Assembly: GCA_050261495.1 (NCBI GenBank)
Contig: JBLNDI010000002.1
Location: 1-26,699 of the forward strand
DNA length: 26,699 nucleotides
Reading direction: 5' to 3'
Source of the DNA: JBMNKL01 sp050261495
Lineage (GTDB): Bacteria > Bacillota > Clostridia > Acetivibrionales > DTU013
Positions within the stretch are counted from its first letter, which is position 1, and the number at the start of each line of letters is the position of its first letter. The translations under genes were made by a program, and so were the position numbers. Shown here in pieces: positions 8,052-15,661 of the stretch. Below the pieces are notes generated by a model. That model ran no database searches. It had not been told where the DNA came from and saw only the letters and a list, made by a program, of their open reading frames with translations.

Positions 8052-9839
8052 TTATTTTGATTTAAGCTTGCGCCATAATGTGCTTCTACTAATTCCAAGT
8101 ATTTCTGCTGCACGTGATTGATTCATCCCTTCTTTTTCCAATACTGCGGCAATTATTTCAGATGTCAGCGAATCAAGGTCTTTGTCGAGACTGACGGTTA
8201 ACTTGCCTTCAGGGTAATACTTTTTACATATGCTATTCTCTAGTACCCTTTTTGCTTCTTTTATACTCAAACTCTGGCCATCACACAAAATAACCATTTC
8301 TTCGGTAATTTTTTCGAGTTGGTCAATGTTACCTTCCCAGTATTGTTCCTTTAGCAATTCAAGGGCGTCCCCGTCGATGCCAACAAGTTGCTTGCCGTAT
8401 TTTTCATTGTATTTGCTGATAAAGATGCTGACTAAATCTTTTATTTCTTCCTTTCTGTCACGAAGAGGAGGGATATTTATGTTTAGAAATGACATCCGGT
8501 TTAATAATTCACCGCAGAAAGCTCCCTTATTCACGAATGCCTCCAATGGCGTAATAGAAGAAGCTATTATATGGGGGAGAATACTGTCCCTGCCCGGCAA
8601 AAAATATGACAGAAGCAATTTCTGAGCAGCCTTAGAAAGGGCATCTATTCTGTGCAAATAGAAGGTATATTGATCACAACCATTAATATCGACAAAAGAA
8701 GCATATTTTCCCGACAATATTTCTTTCCACTGTTCAGTGCCTATGTATTCACAATTTAAAAAAATAAAAGTATTGATATTTCTTTTACTGTTTAAGTGTA
8801 TTGTATAAGCAATCGTGCTTTTGCCTGTGCCGTATTCTCCTGTAATAAGAATAGGCCGGTTGGATTTTTCATACTCCTTGGCTTGTTTTATGATATCTGA
8901 CAAAAGCTTGCCTTTTACTGCATAGTTAAAAAACAGGGGATTATCGTTTCTATTTATAAAACGTACTCCGTTGTACTTTTCACTATTTTTATCCACAAGC
9001 TTTTTGATATAGAATGCCGCATATTTGGTATCATCATCAGAATGAATCAAATTGCCTGTAACAGACCATGTATCGAGGTTAGACTCAGTTAATATTTTTA
9101 TGTAGCCATTATTCATAACATGATCAATGTAGACTTCAAGGCGTTTAACCAATTCATCCGGGATTTGGTGACATGATTTATGTATAATTAGTCCATTTTC
9201 CGAGAATACCAGCGATGCATCAGGTGCTCCGTCAATTATTCTTTTGAGGAATGACGATTTGCTTTGGCTTTCATTAATATACGAACATATCTTTATGAGT
9301 TCATCAAATGCATTTTTTACACTTTCTGGGCCGGATGTCAGGAGTATTCCATTAAGTCCTCTTTCCTGCGCTAGACGGATAGTAACCGTATCTCCGATAA
9401 TAACGCTGTAGCCCTCTCTACAAAGGGCGTCAAGAACAGCAATGGCCTCCTCTTCGCTGTGAATTGTTTGAATATTAAGATCGGTTTGTAATAATTCGCA
9501 AATTATTTTGGCCCCATGAGTAATATTCGGGAACCCAACCAAAGCGGATTTACCGGAGTAATTTTTTGCGAGTCTGATTACTCGGAAAATGTCATATCCG
9601 GAAACATCAATACTTATTACAGGGATAGAAACAGTATCCATAATCATTTGAGCTGTACCGCCTCGAGAGAGAATGACATCATATCCATCTTCCGAGGCAT
9701 GGGATGCAAGCGCGACCCCTGCTCCAAGGTCCCCAACTACTGCTGTAAGACATATTTGCTCATATTGATTTGCAATATCGGTAACGATTTTCTTTAATCC
9801 TTCATAGGGCAATATGGCAAGAACTTTAATCTTTTTCAT
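8052..9839 (-). CDS. PrpR_N-AAA-Fis transcriptional regulator with degenerate ATPase
   Basis: A 595-residue regulator with the architecture of sigma-54 activators of the PrpR type. Residues about 5-180 form a PrpR_N sensor domain (starting KVLAILPYEGLK), then a linker or PAS-like part (200-290), an AAA+ domain (305-520) and a Fis-like helix-turn-helix (571-594, SRAAEILGISRSTLWRKL). Walker A is intact (GEYGTGKS, 334-341). The GAFTGA loop is absent, the Walker B position reads FYLHRI (393-398) without Asp-Glu, and sensor II reads GNIDQLE without arginine. It probably cannot activate sigma-54 polymerase and may act as a repressor or sigma-A regulator of the divergent operons. The ATG is chosen because family members begin at this point; an in-frame TTG lies at 9857. 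Confidence 0.85.
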   Translation of the reverse strand: MKKIKVLAILPYEGLKKIVTDIANQYEQICLTAVVGDLGAGVALASHASEDGYDVILSRGGTAQMIMDTVSIPVISIDVSGYDIFRVIRLAKNYSGKSALVGFPNITHGAKIICELLQTDLNIQTIHSEEEAIAVLDALCREGYSVIIGDTVTIRLAQERGLNGILLTSGPESVKNAFDELIKICSYINESQSKSSFLKRIIDGAPDASLVFSENGLIIHKSCHQIPDELVKRLEVYIDHVMNNGYIKILTESNLDTWSVTGNLIHSDDDTKYAAFYIKKLVDKNSEKYNGVRFINRNDNPLFFNYAVKGKLLSDIIKQAKEYEKSNRPILITGEYGTGKSTIAYTIHLNSKRNINTFIFLNCEYIGTEQWKEILSGKYASFVDINGCDQYTFYLHRIDALSKAAQKLLLSYFLPGRDSILPHIIASSITPLEAFVNKGAFCGELLNRMSFLNINIPPLRDRKEEIKDLVSIFISKYNEKYGKQLVGIDGDALELLKEQYWEGNIDQLEKITEEMVILCDGQSLSIKEAKRVLENSICKKYYPEGKLTVSLDKDLDSLTSEIIAAVLEKEGMNQSRAAEILGISRSTLWRKLKSK

Positions 9840-9883
9840 TTTGTTTATCCGTTCCAAATAGAAATTTGCCTGATTTACAATTT

Positions 9884-9913
9884 ATTATAATACAGGACCC
9901 ATTGACCAATCAA
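9884..9913 (-). promoter_or_regulatory. Promoter of the PrpR_N regulator gene
   Basis: On the minus strand TTGATT (9913-9908), an 18-bp spacer and TATAAT (9889-9884). The end of the IS relic is about 47 bases upstream of the -35 box. A palindrome GTTTGTCAAAC (9949-9959) lies between them and could be an operator. Confidence 0.55.
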
Positions 9914-9930
9914 GCAAACGGACAGCTTTG

Positions 9931-10047
9931 TTATGGGTCGTGATGTTGGTTTGTCAAACATGTGTTACACGCCTTTGTCACACCATATTTCAGTGAATAC
10001 TCAATAAATGATAGACGATACCTCATATCTTGTGTTATGCTATTCAT
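9931..10047 (-). pseudogene. Transposase N-terminal fragment (IS481-like)
   Basis: A 38-codon frame starting ATG after AAGGAGGTCAG. Its first ~26 residues (MNSITQDMRYR, then FIEYSLKYGVTKA) match the conserved beginning of integrase-core transposases common in Clostridia, just before their helix-turn-helix. The remaining 12 residues are read from the element's terminal repeat and from flanking DNA. It cannot be functional as a transposase. Confidence 0.55.
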
Positions 10048-10141
10048 GCGGGAAGCTGACCTCCTTGTGTATTTTGTTGTGGTAACTTAAACATACACTA
10101 TTGGTTAACTTCCCGCACTATTTTTTATTGGGTGTAACACA
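9961..10141 (-). mobile_element. Internally deleted IS481-like element (MITE-like relic)
   Basis: A 181-bp element bounded by perfect 10-bp terminal inverted repeats, TGTGTTACAC at 9961-9970 and GTGTAACACA at 10132-10141, with the TGT end typical of IS481-family elements. Inside, on the minus strand, are a strong ribosome site (AAGGAGGTCAG) and the first codons of an integrase-type transposase, after which the frame runs straight into the far repeat. The middle of the element, including the catalytic domain, is gone. No clear target duplication is seen. The family call relies on recalled resemblance of the N-terminal peptide. Confidence 0.6.
10047..10117 (-). other. Hairpin covering the transposase ribosome site
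   Basis: Arms 10117-10103 and 10061-10047 pair over 15 positions on the minus-strand RNA, with one mismatch and one G-U pair; the core GCGGGAAG/CTTCCCGC is perfect. An inner GTGTAT/ATACAC pairing extends the fold. The 3' arm contains the last bases of the Shine-Dalgarno sequence, the whole spacer and the first base of the ATG, so translation from read-through messages would be blocked. Confidence 0.55.
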
Positions 10142-10169
10142 TCTATTGTAATCCTACATCCGGTTACAA

Positions 10170-10199
10170 GGCAATCTATGGCAATCAAAGGCAAACGAA
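10170..10199. repeat. Three 10-bp phased repeats
   Basis: GGCAATCTAT, GGCAATCAAA and GGCAAACGAA follow each other without gaps, sharing GGCAA at exact 10-bp intervals. GCAATCAA (10181-10188) also pairs with TTGATTGC (10212-10219). No gene covers this stretch. The function is unknown; it may be leftover mobile-element flank or a phased protein-binding site. Confidence 0.5.
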
Positions 10200-10265
10200 G
10201 GGAAGGGGTTCTTGATTGCTTTGATTACATTGAATAAGGGAATATTTCAAGCCTGACCCCGGGAT

Positions 10266-10297
10266 ACAAAAAAAGAGGTTGCTTTTGAAGCAACCTT
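10266..10297 (-). terminator. Rho-independent terminator of noc
   Basis: On the minus strand AGGTTGCTT and AAGCAACCT form a 9-bp stem (10296-10276), followed shortly by seven Ts (10274-10268). It lies about 16 bases beyond the noc stop and ends the conserved minus-strand block. Confidence 0.88.
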
Positions 10298-10312
10298 ACA
10301 AAGATAGGGGTT

Positions 10313-11149
10313 TTAAGATTTGGGAACCCTTACTATAAACTCGATATACTCGCCTCTATCGATCTGTGCCGCTTTTGCGTTGACTCCCGATTTTTTCATC
10401 AAATCGATAGCCTGGCGTATAGTATTTACAAAGATCCTTATATCCTTAATCGTTTTGGTGAATTTCTTTTCAGCGGGTTTTTCCTTATCCCGGTTGAGAT
10501 ACTTCTCAATAACTTTTTCCACTAGTTCTTCCGTCTTTTTTACATTCAAACCTCTTTCACAGACATGCTTCAGGACTTTCAGCTGCAATTGCTCGTCGTT
10601 CAGTTTCAGGAGCGCCCGTGCATGCCTTTCCGTCAGGTTGTTGTCCGCAAGGATTTTCTTTACGAGCGGGGACAACCTCAACAGTCTTATCTTGTTGGCA
10701 ATCGTGGACTGGCTTTTTCCTATTTTTCTGGCCAGCTCCTCCTGTGTAAATCCATGCTCATTTATGAGGTTGTTGTACCCCTCCGCCTCCTCCATATAAT
10801 TCAAGTCCTCGCGTTGAAGATTTTCAATGAGCGCCATGACTGCCGAATCATTATCATTGACATTGACAATGATTGCCGGTATTTCTTTCAATCCTGCCAT
10901 TACCGCCGCCCTTAACCTTCTTTCGCCGGCTACGAGCTCGTAATTATTGTTTGAGATTTTTCTGACATTGATGGGTTGAATAACACCATACTGCCGAATG
11001 GATTCCCGCAGTTCTTCAAGGGCGCTTTTGCTGAATTGCTTTCGCGGCTGGTAGGGATTGGGCCTTACGGAATCAATGCTGAGATAAGATATGTTCTTGG
11101 CGTCTTCCTTTTTTTCGTTTTTTAAGAATTGAAGCTTATTTTCCAGCAT
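10313..11149 (-). CDS. noc: Nucleoid occlusion protein Noc (ParB family)
   Basis: A 278-residue CTP-dependent ParB/Noc DNA-binding protein, which prevents division over the nucleoid. The ParB nuclease-like domain holds the CTP-binding motifs (VRPNPYQPRK and GERRLRAA), followed by a helix-turn-helix and a C-terminal dimerisation part. The recognition segment reads GKSQSTIANKIRLL, matching Noc (Q-S-T-I-A-N-K) and not Spo0J (R-P-H-I-A-N-H). Its place immediately downstream of rsmG is the usual noc position. I chose the ATG at 11149, with AAGGA 9 bases upstream, giving the usual length; an ATG at 11212 would add 21 residues with a weak ribosome site. The soj/spo0J pair expected next is missing here. 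Confidence 0.85.
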   Translation of the reverse strand: MLENKLQFLKNEKKEDAKNISYLSIDSVRPNPYQPRKQFSKSALEELRESIRQYGVIQPINVRKISNNNYELVAGERRLRAAVMAGLKEIPAIIVNVNDNDSAVMALIENLQREDLNYMEEAEGYNNLINEHGFTQEELARKIGKSQSTIANKIRLLRLSPLVKKILADNNLTERHARALLKLNDEQLQLKVLKHVCERGLNVKKTEELVEKVIEKYLNRDKEKPAEKKFTKTIKDIRIFVNTIRQAIDLMKKSGVNAKAAQIDRGEYIEFIVRVPKS

Positions 11150-11331
11150 ACAGCACCATCCTTCTCTTCCGGGCTCGTACCATATGCCTGTCCGGCTATG
11201 AACAACCCGCATATTTTACAATTATTACCTTAAATACATGCGGAATAATATTCGCCGAACAATTTTTATTTTCCTTTTTTGAATAAAGAGAATCGTTCGT
11301 TTAATTATTTAAAATTACAGCAAAACTCTAC

Positions 11332-12045
11332 CTAAACCAGCGGCTGTTTTGACGGTTTTCCTGGTTTTCGGGGATAATTTGTCGGTGTTTGTCGAAACTT
11401 TCTTATTACGACAACATTTCTCTTAAACGAACTGCAGGGCAATATAAATTTATTCTCTTCCTCCACCCTGCCCCCAAGTATTTCAAGGGCTTTATCAAAA
11501 GGCAATTCTTCTTCCTTGCCGCCCTTCATTGCGATAAAAATACCTCCCTGCTTTACAAGGGGCAGGCAATACTCCAGCAGGACAGGCATGGGAGCGACCG
11601 CCCTGGCAACGGCGGCATCCGTTTTCTCCCTGTACTCAGGCATTCTGCCGGCATCCTCCGCCCTCATGTGTATCGCGGCAATGCCTGTCAATCCCAGTTC
11701 GCCGGCAACCGTTTCGAGAAACTTTACCTTTTTTTCCTGTGATTCCAACAGAATTATGTCCAGCGACGGCATGACTATTTTAAGGGGTATGCCCGGGAAA
11801 CCCGCCCCCGTTCCCACATCGATCAGGCTTTTCACGTGCCTGAGATACGGAATGACGCTTAACGAGTCGATAAAATGCTTGATAATGAACTCTTTCTCGT
11901 CCGTAATAGCCGTCAGGTTGAATTTTTTGTTCCACTCAAGCAGGATTTCCTTGAACTTGAACAAAGCCGAAATTTTAGCCCCGTCAAGATTTACCCCGAG
12001 TTCTTCCGCTCCTTTTTTCAAAAGAAGCACGGCATCTGTCTCCAT
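11332..12045 (-). CDS. rsmG: 16S rRNA (guanine527-N7)-methyltransferase RsmG
   Basis: A 237-residue SAM-dependent methyltransferase (formerly GidB) that makes m7G527 in 16S rRNA; its loss gives low-level streptomycin resistance. The SAM motif is IDVGTGAGFPGIPLKI at about residue 75, with VARAVAPM and AMKGG further on. The ATG at 12045 is preferred: AAGGCGGTGAT matches the anti-Shine-Dalgarno sequence 7 bases upstream, while the GTG at 12057 lies inside it. It follows mnmG in the conserved order and precedes noc. Confidence 0.95.
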   Translation of the reverse strand: METDAVLLLKKGAEELGVNLDGAKISALFKFKEILLEWNKKFNLTAITDEKEFIIKHFIDSLSVIPYLRHVKSLIDVGTGAGFPGIPLKIVMPSLDIILLESQEKKVKFLETVAGELGLTGIAAIHMRAEDAGRMPEYREKTDAAVARAVAPMPVLLEYCLPLVKQGGIFIAMKGGKEEELPFDKALEILGGRVEEENKFILPCSSFKRNVVVIRKFRQTPTNYPRKPGKPSKQPLV

Positions 12046-12118
12046 TATTTCAATCACCGCCTTAATTAACCGCCTTACCGTTATCCGTCAACAATCGCCG
12101 GCTAATCCTCATCCGGAA

Positions 12119-14023
12119 TTAGTTCAAGCCGTACTTGGCGCCAAGGTATATCATCAGCACCGAGATATCGGCGGGCGAAACCCCCGATATGCGGGAAGCC
12201 TGGCCAATGGATTCGGGCTTTATTTTCATCAGCTTCTGCCTGGCTTCTATCCTTAGTCCGTGTATGGACTCGTAATCGATATCGTCCGGTATGCGCTTTT
12301 TCTCCATTTTCTTGTACTGTTCCACCTGTATTATCTGTCTTTTAATATAGCCTTCATATTTTATTGTGATTTCAACCTGCTGCGATACCGGGTTGTACCC
12401 TTTCCGCCCGTTTGACCTGAGGTACTCCGGCCTACCGGTATCTACTGCTTCCAGTGCGTCATATGTAATCTCCGGACGGCGCAAAAGATCCGACATCCTT
12501 ATCCCGGCCTTTATTGGCGTGCTGCCCAGCGAAACCAGGAAACTGTTTATCTCTTCGGAAGGAGGCAGGAAAGTATTCTCCAGCCTTTCTATTTCTTTTT
12601 CTATCCTGTCCTTTTTCTCAAGAAACCTTTCGTATCTTTCGCGGCTGATCAGCCCTACCTCGTATCCTTTCGGAGTCAGGCGCAAATCCGCGTTGTCCTG
12701 CCTGAGGAGGAGCCTGTACTCCGCGCGCGAGGTCATAATCCTGTATGGTTCCGAGATTCCTTTTGTAACCAAATCATCTATCAATACCCCTATATATGCT
12801 TCCGACCTGTCCAGGACAAGCGGTGGTTTGTTTTTAAGCTTCATCGCAGCGTTGATGCCGGCAATTATGCCCTGCGCGGCGGCTTCTTCGTACCCGGAGC
12901 TGCCGTTGATTTGTCCTGCCGAAAACAAGCCGCTTATGTTTTTAAACTCAAGGCTTGGCTTTAACTGTGCAGGGTTTATGCAGTCGTATTCTATCGCATA
13001 AGCGCTTCTCATAATATGGGCGTTTTCAAGTCCCGGCAGCGTATGCACCATCTCGATTTGAACGTCCTCCGGCAAGCTGCTTGACATCCCCTGGAGGTAC
13101 ATTTCCTGGGTGCCGAGTCCCATCGGCTCCACAAAAACCTGGTGCTTGTCCTTGTCTGCGAAGCGCACGATTTTATCCTCGATAGACGGGCAATACCTGG
13201 TGCCGATTCCTTCTATCATCCCGCTGAATAACGGCGAACGGTGAATATTCGCCCTGATTAAATCGTGGGTTTTGCTGTTCGTATACGTAAGCCAGCATGA
13301 AACCTGTTCCCTTTCAATCCCTTCATTCTCAAACGAAAATGGTATTATAACTTCGTCCCCGGGCTGTTCGATGAATTTTGAAAAATCCAGGGTTTTCTTG
13401 TTAAGCCTGGGAGGGGTTCCGGTCTTGAACCGCATAAGTTCTATCCCTTTTTCTTTCAGGCTTTCGGACAGCTTGTTGGCGGGAAACAATCCGTCCGGTC
13501 CCCCGCTGTAACTGATGTCTCCAATGATTATCCTGCCCCTCAGGTATGTACCTGTTGCAAGTACGACAGCCCTGCAGTAATATACCGCGCCCGTATGGGT
13601 CTTGACCCCTGTCACCTGGTTTGTTTCATCCGTCAAAATCTCCGTTACTTCCGCCTGCTTTAAGTAAAGATTTTCCTGGCTTTCAAGAGTATTTTTCATT
13701 TCCGCCTGGTACCGCCTGCGATCCACCTGTGCCCTCAACGAATAGACTGCCGGTCCTTTTGCGGCGTTTAATATTTTGGACTGGATGAGCGTCTTGTCCG
13801 CGCACTTGCCCATCTCGCCGCCCAATGCGTCAACTTCGCGCACCAGATGCCCTTTTCCGGTGCCGCCTACGCTGGGGTTGCACGGCATGTTTGCGATACT
13901 GTCCAGGTTTATGGCAAATAATATTGTTTTCATGCCAAGCCGCGCGCCGGCCAGGGCTGCCTCGCACCCGGCATGGCCTGCGCCTATTACGGCTATATCA
14001 AAGTTTCCGGCTATATACTCCAT
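12119..14023 (-). CDS. mnmG: tRNA uridine-34 carboxymethylaminomethyl enzyme MnmG
   Basis: A 634-residue FAD protein (GidA) which, with MnmE, installs the cmnm5 group at wobble U34 of tRNAs reading NNA/NNG codons. The FAD-binding GAGHAGCEAALAGARLG is at residues 14-30. The family hallmarks MPCNPSVGGTGKGH, TGTYLRG and SGYEEAAAQG are present, and the C-terminal helical domain for MnmE and tRNA contact is complete. GGAGGAG precedes the ATG. It sits directly downstream of mnmE, its functional partner. Confidence 0.97.
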   Translation of the reverse strand: MEYIAGNFDIAVIGAGHAGCEAALAGARLGMKTILFAINLDSIANMPCNPSVGGTGKGHLVREVDALGGEMGKCADKTLIQSKILNAAKGPAVYSLRAQVDRRRYQAEMKNTLESQENLYLKQAEVTEILTDETNQVTGVKTHTGAVYYCRAVVLATGTYLRGRIIIGDISYSGGPDGLFPANKLSESLKEKGIELMRFKTGTPPRLNKKTLDFSKFIEQPGDEVIIPFSFENEGIEREQVSCWLTYTNSKTHDLIRANIHRSPLFSGMIEGIGTRYCPSIEDKIVRFADKDKHQVFVEPMGLGTQEMYLQGMSSSLPEDVQIEMVHTLPGLENAHIMRSAYAIEYDCINPAQLKPSLEFKNISGLFSAGQINGSSGYEEAAAQGIIAGINAAMKLKNKPPLVLDRSEAYIGVLIDDLVTKGISEPYRIMTSRAEYRLLLRQDNADLRLTPKGYEVGLISRERYERFLEKKDRIEKEIERLENTFLPPSEEINSFLVSLGSTPIKAGIRMSDLLRRPEITYDALEAVDTGRPEYLRSNGRKGYNPVSQQVEITIKYEGYIKRQIIQVEQYKKMEKKRIPDDIDYESIHGLRIEARQKLMKIKPESIGQASRISGVSPADISVLMIYLGAKYGLN

Positions 14024-14059
14024 ATCTCCTCCGTTAGCATTTCATAACATCTTAACTAT

Positions 14060-14091
14060 ATAACAATATAACAAAATGACAAAATAACAAG
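14060..14091. repeat. Four 8-bp tandem repeats between mnmE and mnmG
   Basis: ATAACAAT, ATAACAAA, ATGACAAA and ATAACAAG follow each other without gaps in the mnmE-mnmG spacer. Next to them, AGCATG and CATGCT (14090-14111) can form a short stem on the minus strand followed by a T-rich stretch, a possible weak terminator. No coding signal is seen. Confidence 0.5.
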
Positions 14092-14109
14092 CATGGCTTA
14101 AAGCGCATG

Positions 14110-15519
14110 CTACTTTCCTATGCAGAACCTGGAAAATATTTCGTTTATTATGTCCTCTCCCACTGATTCGCCGGTAATCCGGCCGAGATTTTCCGCGCTC
14201 TCCCTTATGTCGATTGCTACCAGGTCCAGGGTAAGCCCGTTTTCATACGCTTCCTTTGCCGACGCCAAGGATTCGGCCGACTTTTCCAGGAGTGTCTTGT
14301 GCCTTATGTTTGTTATTAAAACTTCATTGTTCACATCGACGGCGCCTTCCATGAACAGTCCGCTTATTGCGTCGAGCAATTCGTCCATTCCCGTGCCGTC
14401 CAGCATTGATGCGACTATAACGGGAGAGTTGCCCGCTTCTTCCAGCTGCCGCTTCATATCGGAGATCCTGTCCTCATCCGCAATGTCCGTCTTGTTTATA
14501 ATAATAACTTTCTTTTTCTCCTTTAAAAATGTAAGGATTTCGCAATCCTCGGGCAGTATCCCCGTCGAAGCGTCCAGGACAACAATCGCCAAGTCGGCTT
14601 CGGAAGCCGCTTTCCTTGCCCTCTCCACGCCAATCGATTCAACGGGGTCCCGTGTTTTCCGTATGCCTGCCGTGTCCAGCAGCCGGACCGGTATGCCGTT
14701 TACATTTATATACTCTTCAATTATATCCCTGGTAGTCCCGGGTATATCGGTGACAATTGCCCTGCTTACGCCGGCCAGCGCATTCAGCAGCGACGATTTC
14801 CCGGCGTTCGGCTTTCCTATTATGGCAGCGCTGATTCCCTCCTTTAAAAGCCTTCCCGTGTCATAGCTTTTCGCAATTCTCAATATTTCATCCCTTGCCG
14901 ACCGTATCCCATTTATGACCTTCTCGCCTGTCAGTTCTTCGATGTCATATTCGGGGTAGTCCAATACCGCTTCAATATGGGCAATCAAGCCGATCAATTC
15001 CTTCCTTGCCGCCCGGATGCGCTGCGAAAGCCTGCCTTCCAGCTGCACCGCAGCCGCACGGGAACCTTCGTCAGTTTTTGAATTGATAAGATCTATAACG
15101 GCCTCGGCCTGTGCAAGGTCTATTTTCCCATTCATAAAGGCCCTTTTGGTGAACTCGCCGGGACCGGCAGCCCTGGCTCCTTCCCTCAATACAAGCGAAA
15201 GTACGTTCCTCAATACGATAATTCCACCATGACAGCTGATCTCAACCGTGTCTTCACCCGTAAATGTATTGGGACCTTTCATCTTTATCATCAGGACCTC
15301 ATCCAGTAAATTGCCGTTTAAGGGATCAATTATCTTTCCATGGGAAACGGTGTGGCTTTTCATGTCTTTAAACGCCATTCTGCCCCTGAATATCCGATCG
15401 CTTATGATAAACGCGTCCGGGCCGCTGATCCTGATAATCCCAATACCGCCGGTTCCGAGGGGAGTCGATATTGCGGCAATGGTATCGCTGTCGACGTACT
15501 GTTCACATATATTTTCCAT
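14110..15519 (-). CDS. mnmE: tRNA modification GTPase MnmE
   Basis: A 469-residue GTPase (TrmE/ThdF), partner of MnmG in U34 modification. The N-terminal folate-binding domain begins IAAISTPLGTGGIGIIRISG. The G domain shows GKPNAGKSSLLN (G1), DTAGIR (G3) and NKTD (G4), and the protein ends with the invariant CIGK. An ATG at 15519 fits the family N-terminus and has GGGGCG 4-5 bases upstream; a TTG four codons earlier is the alternative. It follows jag after a terminator hairpin. Confidence 0.95.
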   Translation of the reverse strand: MENICEQYVDSDTIAAISTPLGTGGIGIIRISGPDAFIISDRIFRGRMAFKDMKSHTVSHGKIIDPLNGNLLDEVLMIKMKGPNTFTGEDTVEISCHGGIIVLRNVLSLVLREGARAAGPGEFTKRAFMNGKIDLAQAEAVIDLINSKTDEGSRAAAVQLEGRLSQRIRAARKELIGLIAHIEAVLDYPEYDIEELTGEKVINGIRSARDEILRIAKSYDTGRLLKEGISAAIIGKPNAGKSSLLNALAGVSRAIVTDIPGTTRDIIEEYINVNGIPVRLLDTAGIRKTRDPVESIGVERARKAASEADLAIVVLDASTGILPEDCEILTFLKEKKKVIIINKTDIADEDRISDMKRQLEEAGNSPVIVASMLDGTGMDELLDAISGLFMEGAVDVNNEVLITNIRHKTLLEKSAESLASAKEAYENGLTLDLVAIDIRESAENLGRITGESVGEDIINEIFSRFCIGK

Positions 15520-15597
15520 AAAACGCCCCAATCGCTTTAAATAATTTTCTTACAGATATTATATTCAATAATGCCGCCGGCCAAAAGGGTCAACATG

Positions 15598-15642
15598 AAA
15601 AAAGCGGATAGAGGCCGTTATGGTTGCATCCTCCGTCCGCTT
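15598..15642 (-). terminator. Terminator between jag and mnmE
   Basis: On the minus strand AAGCGGA (15642-15636) pairs with TCCGCTT (15608-15602), with an inner GGAGG/CCTC pairing, followed by six Ts. It probably ends or weakens the rpmH-to-jag transcript, so mnmE may have its own promoter. Confidence 0.75.
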
Positions 15643-15661
15643 ATGCATTCGTTCCGCTTTA

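Noticed and set aside
8989..8997. Perfect DnaA box TTATCCACA inside the PrpR_N regulator gene
   Set aside because: It is a single site in coding sequence 9.5 kb from the origin core, with no neighbouring boxes. A 9-base match is likely to occur by chance in this length.
9516..9797. 93-codon plus-strand frame opposite the regulator N-terminus
   Set aside because: It is a shadow of the PrpR_N coding sequence with no ribosome site.
10246..10260. TTCAAGCCTGACCCC, reminiscent of sequence flanking REP-associated transposases
   Set aside because: The resemblance is from memory only. There is no transposase, inverted partner or second copy in the window to support it.
11785..11800. Noc-box-like CCCGGGAAA sequence inside rsmG
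   Set aside because: Only about 10 of 16 positions match the Bacillus Noc site, and the bases encode the conserved Gly-Phe-Pro-Gly segment of the methyltransferase.
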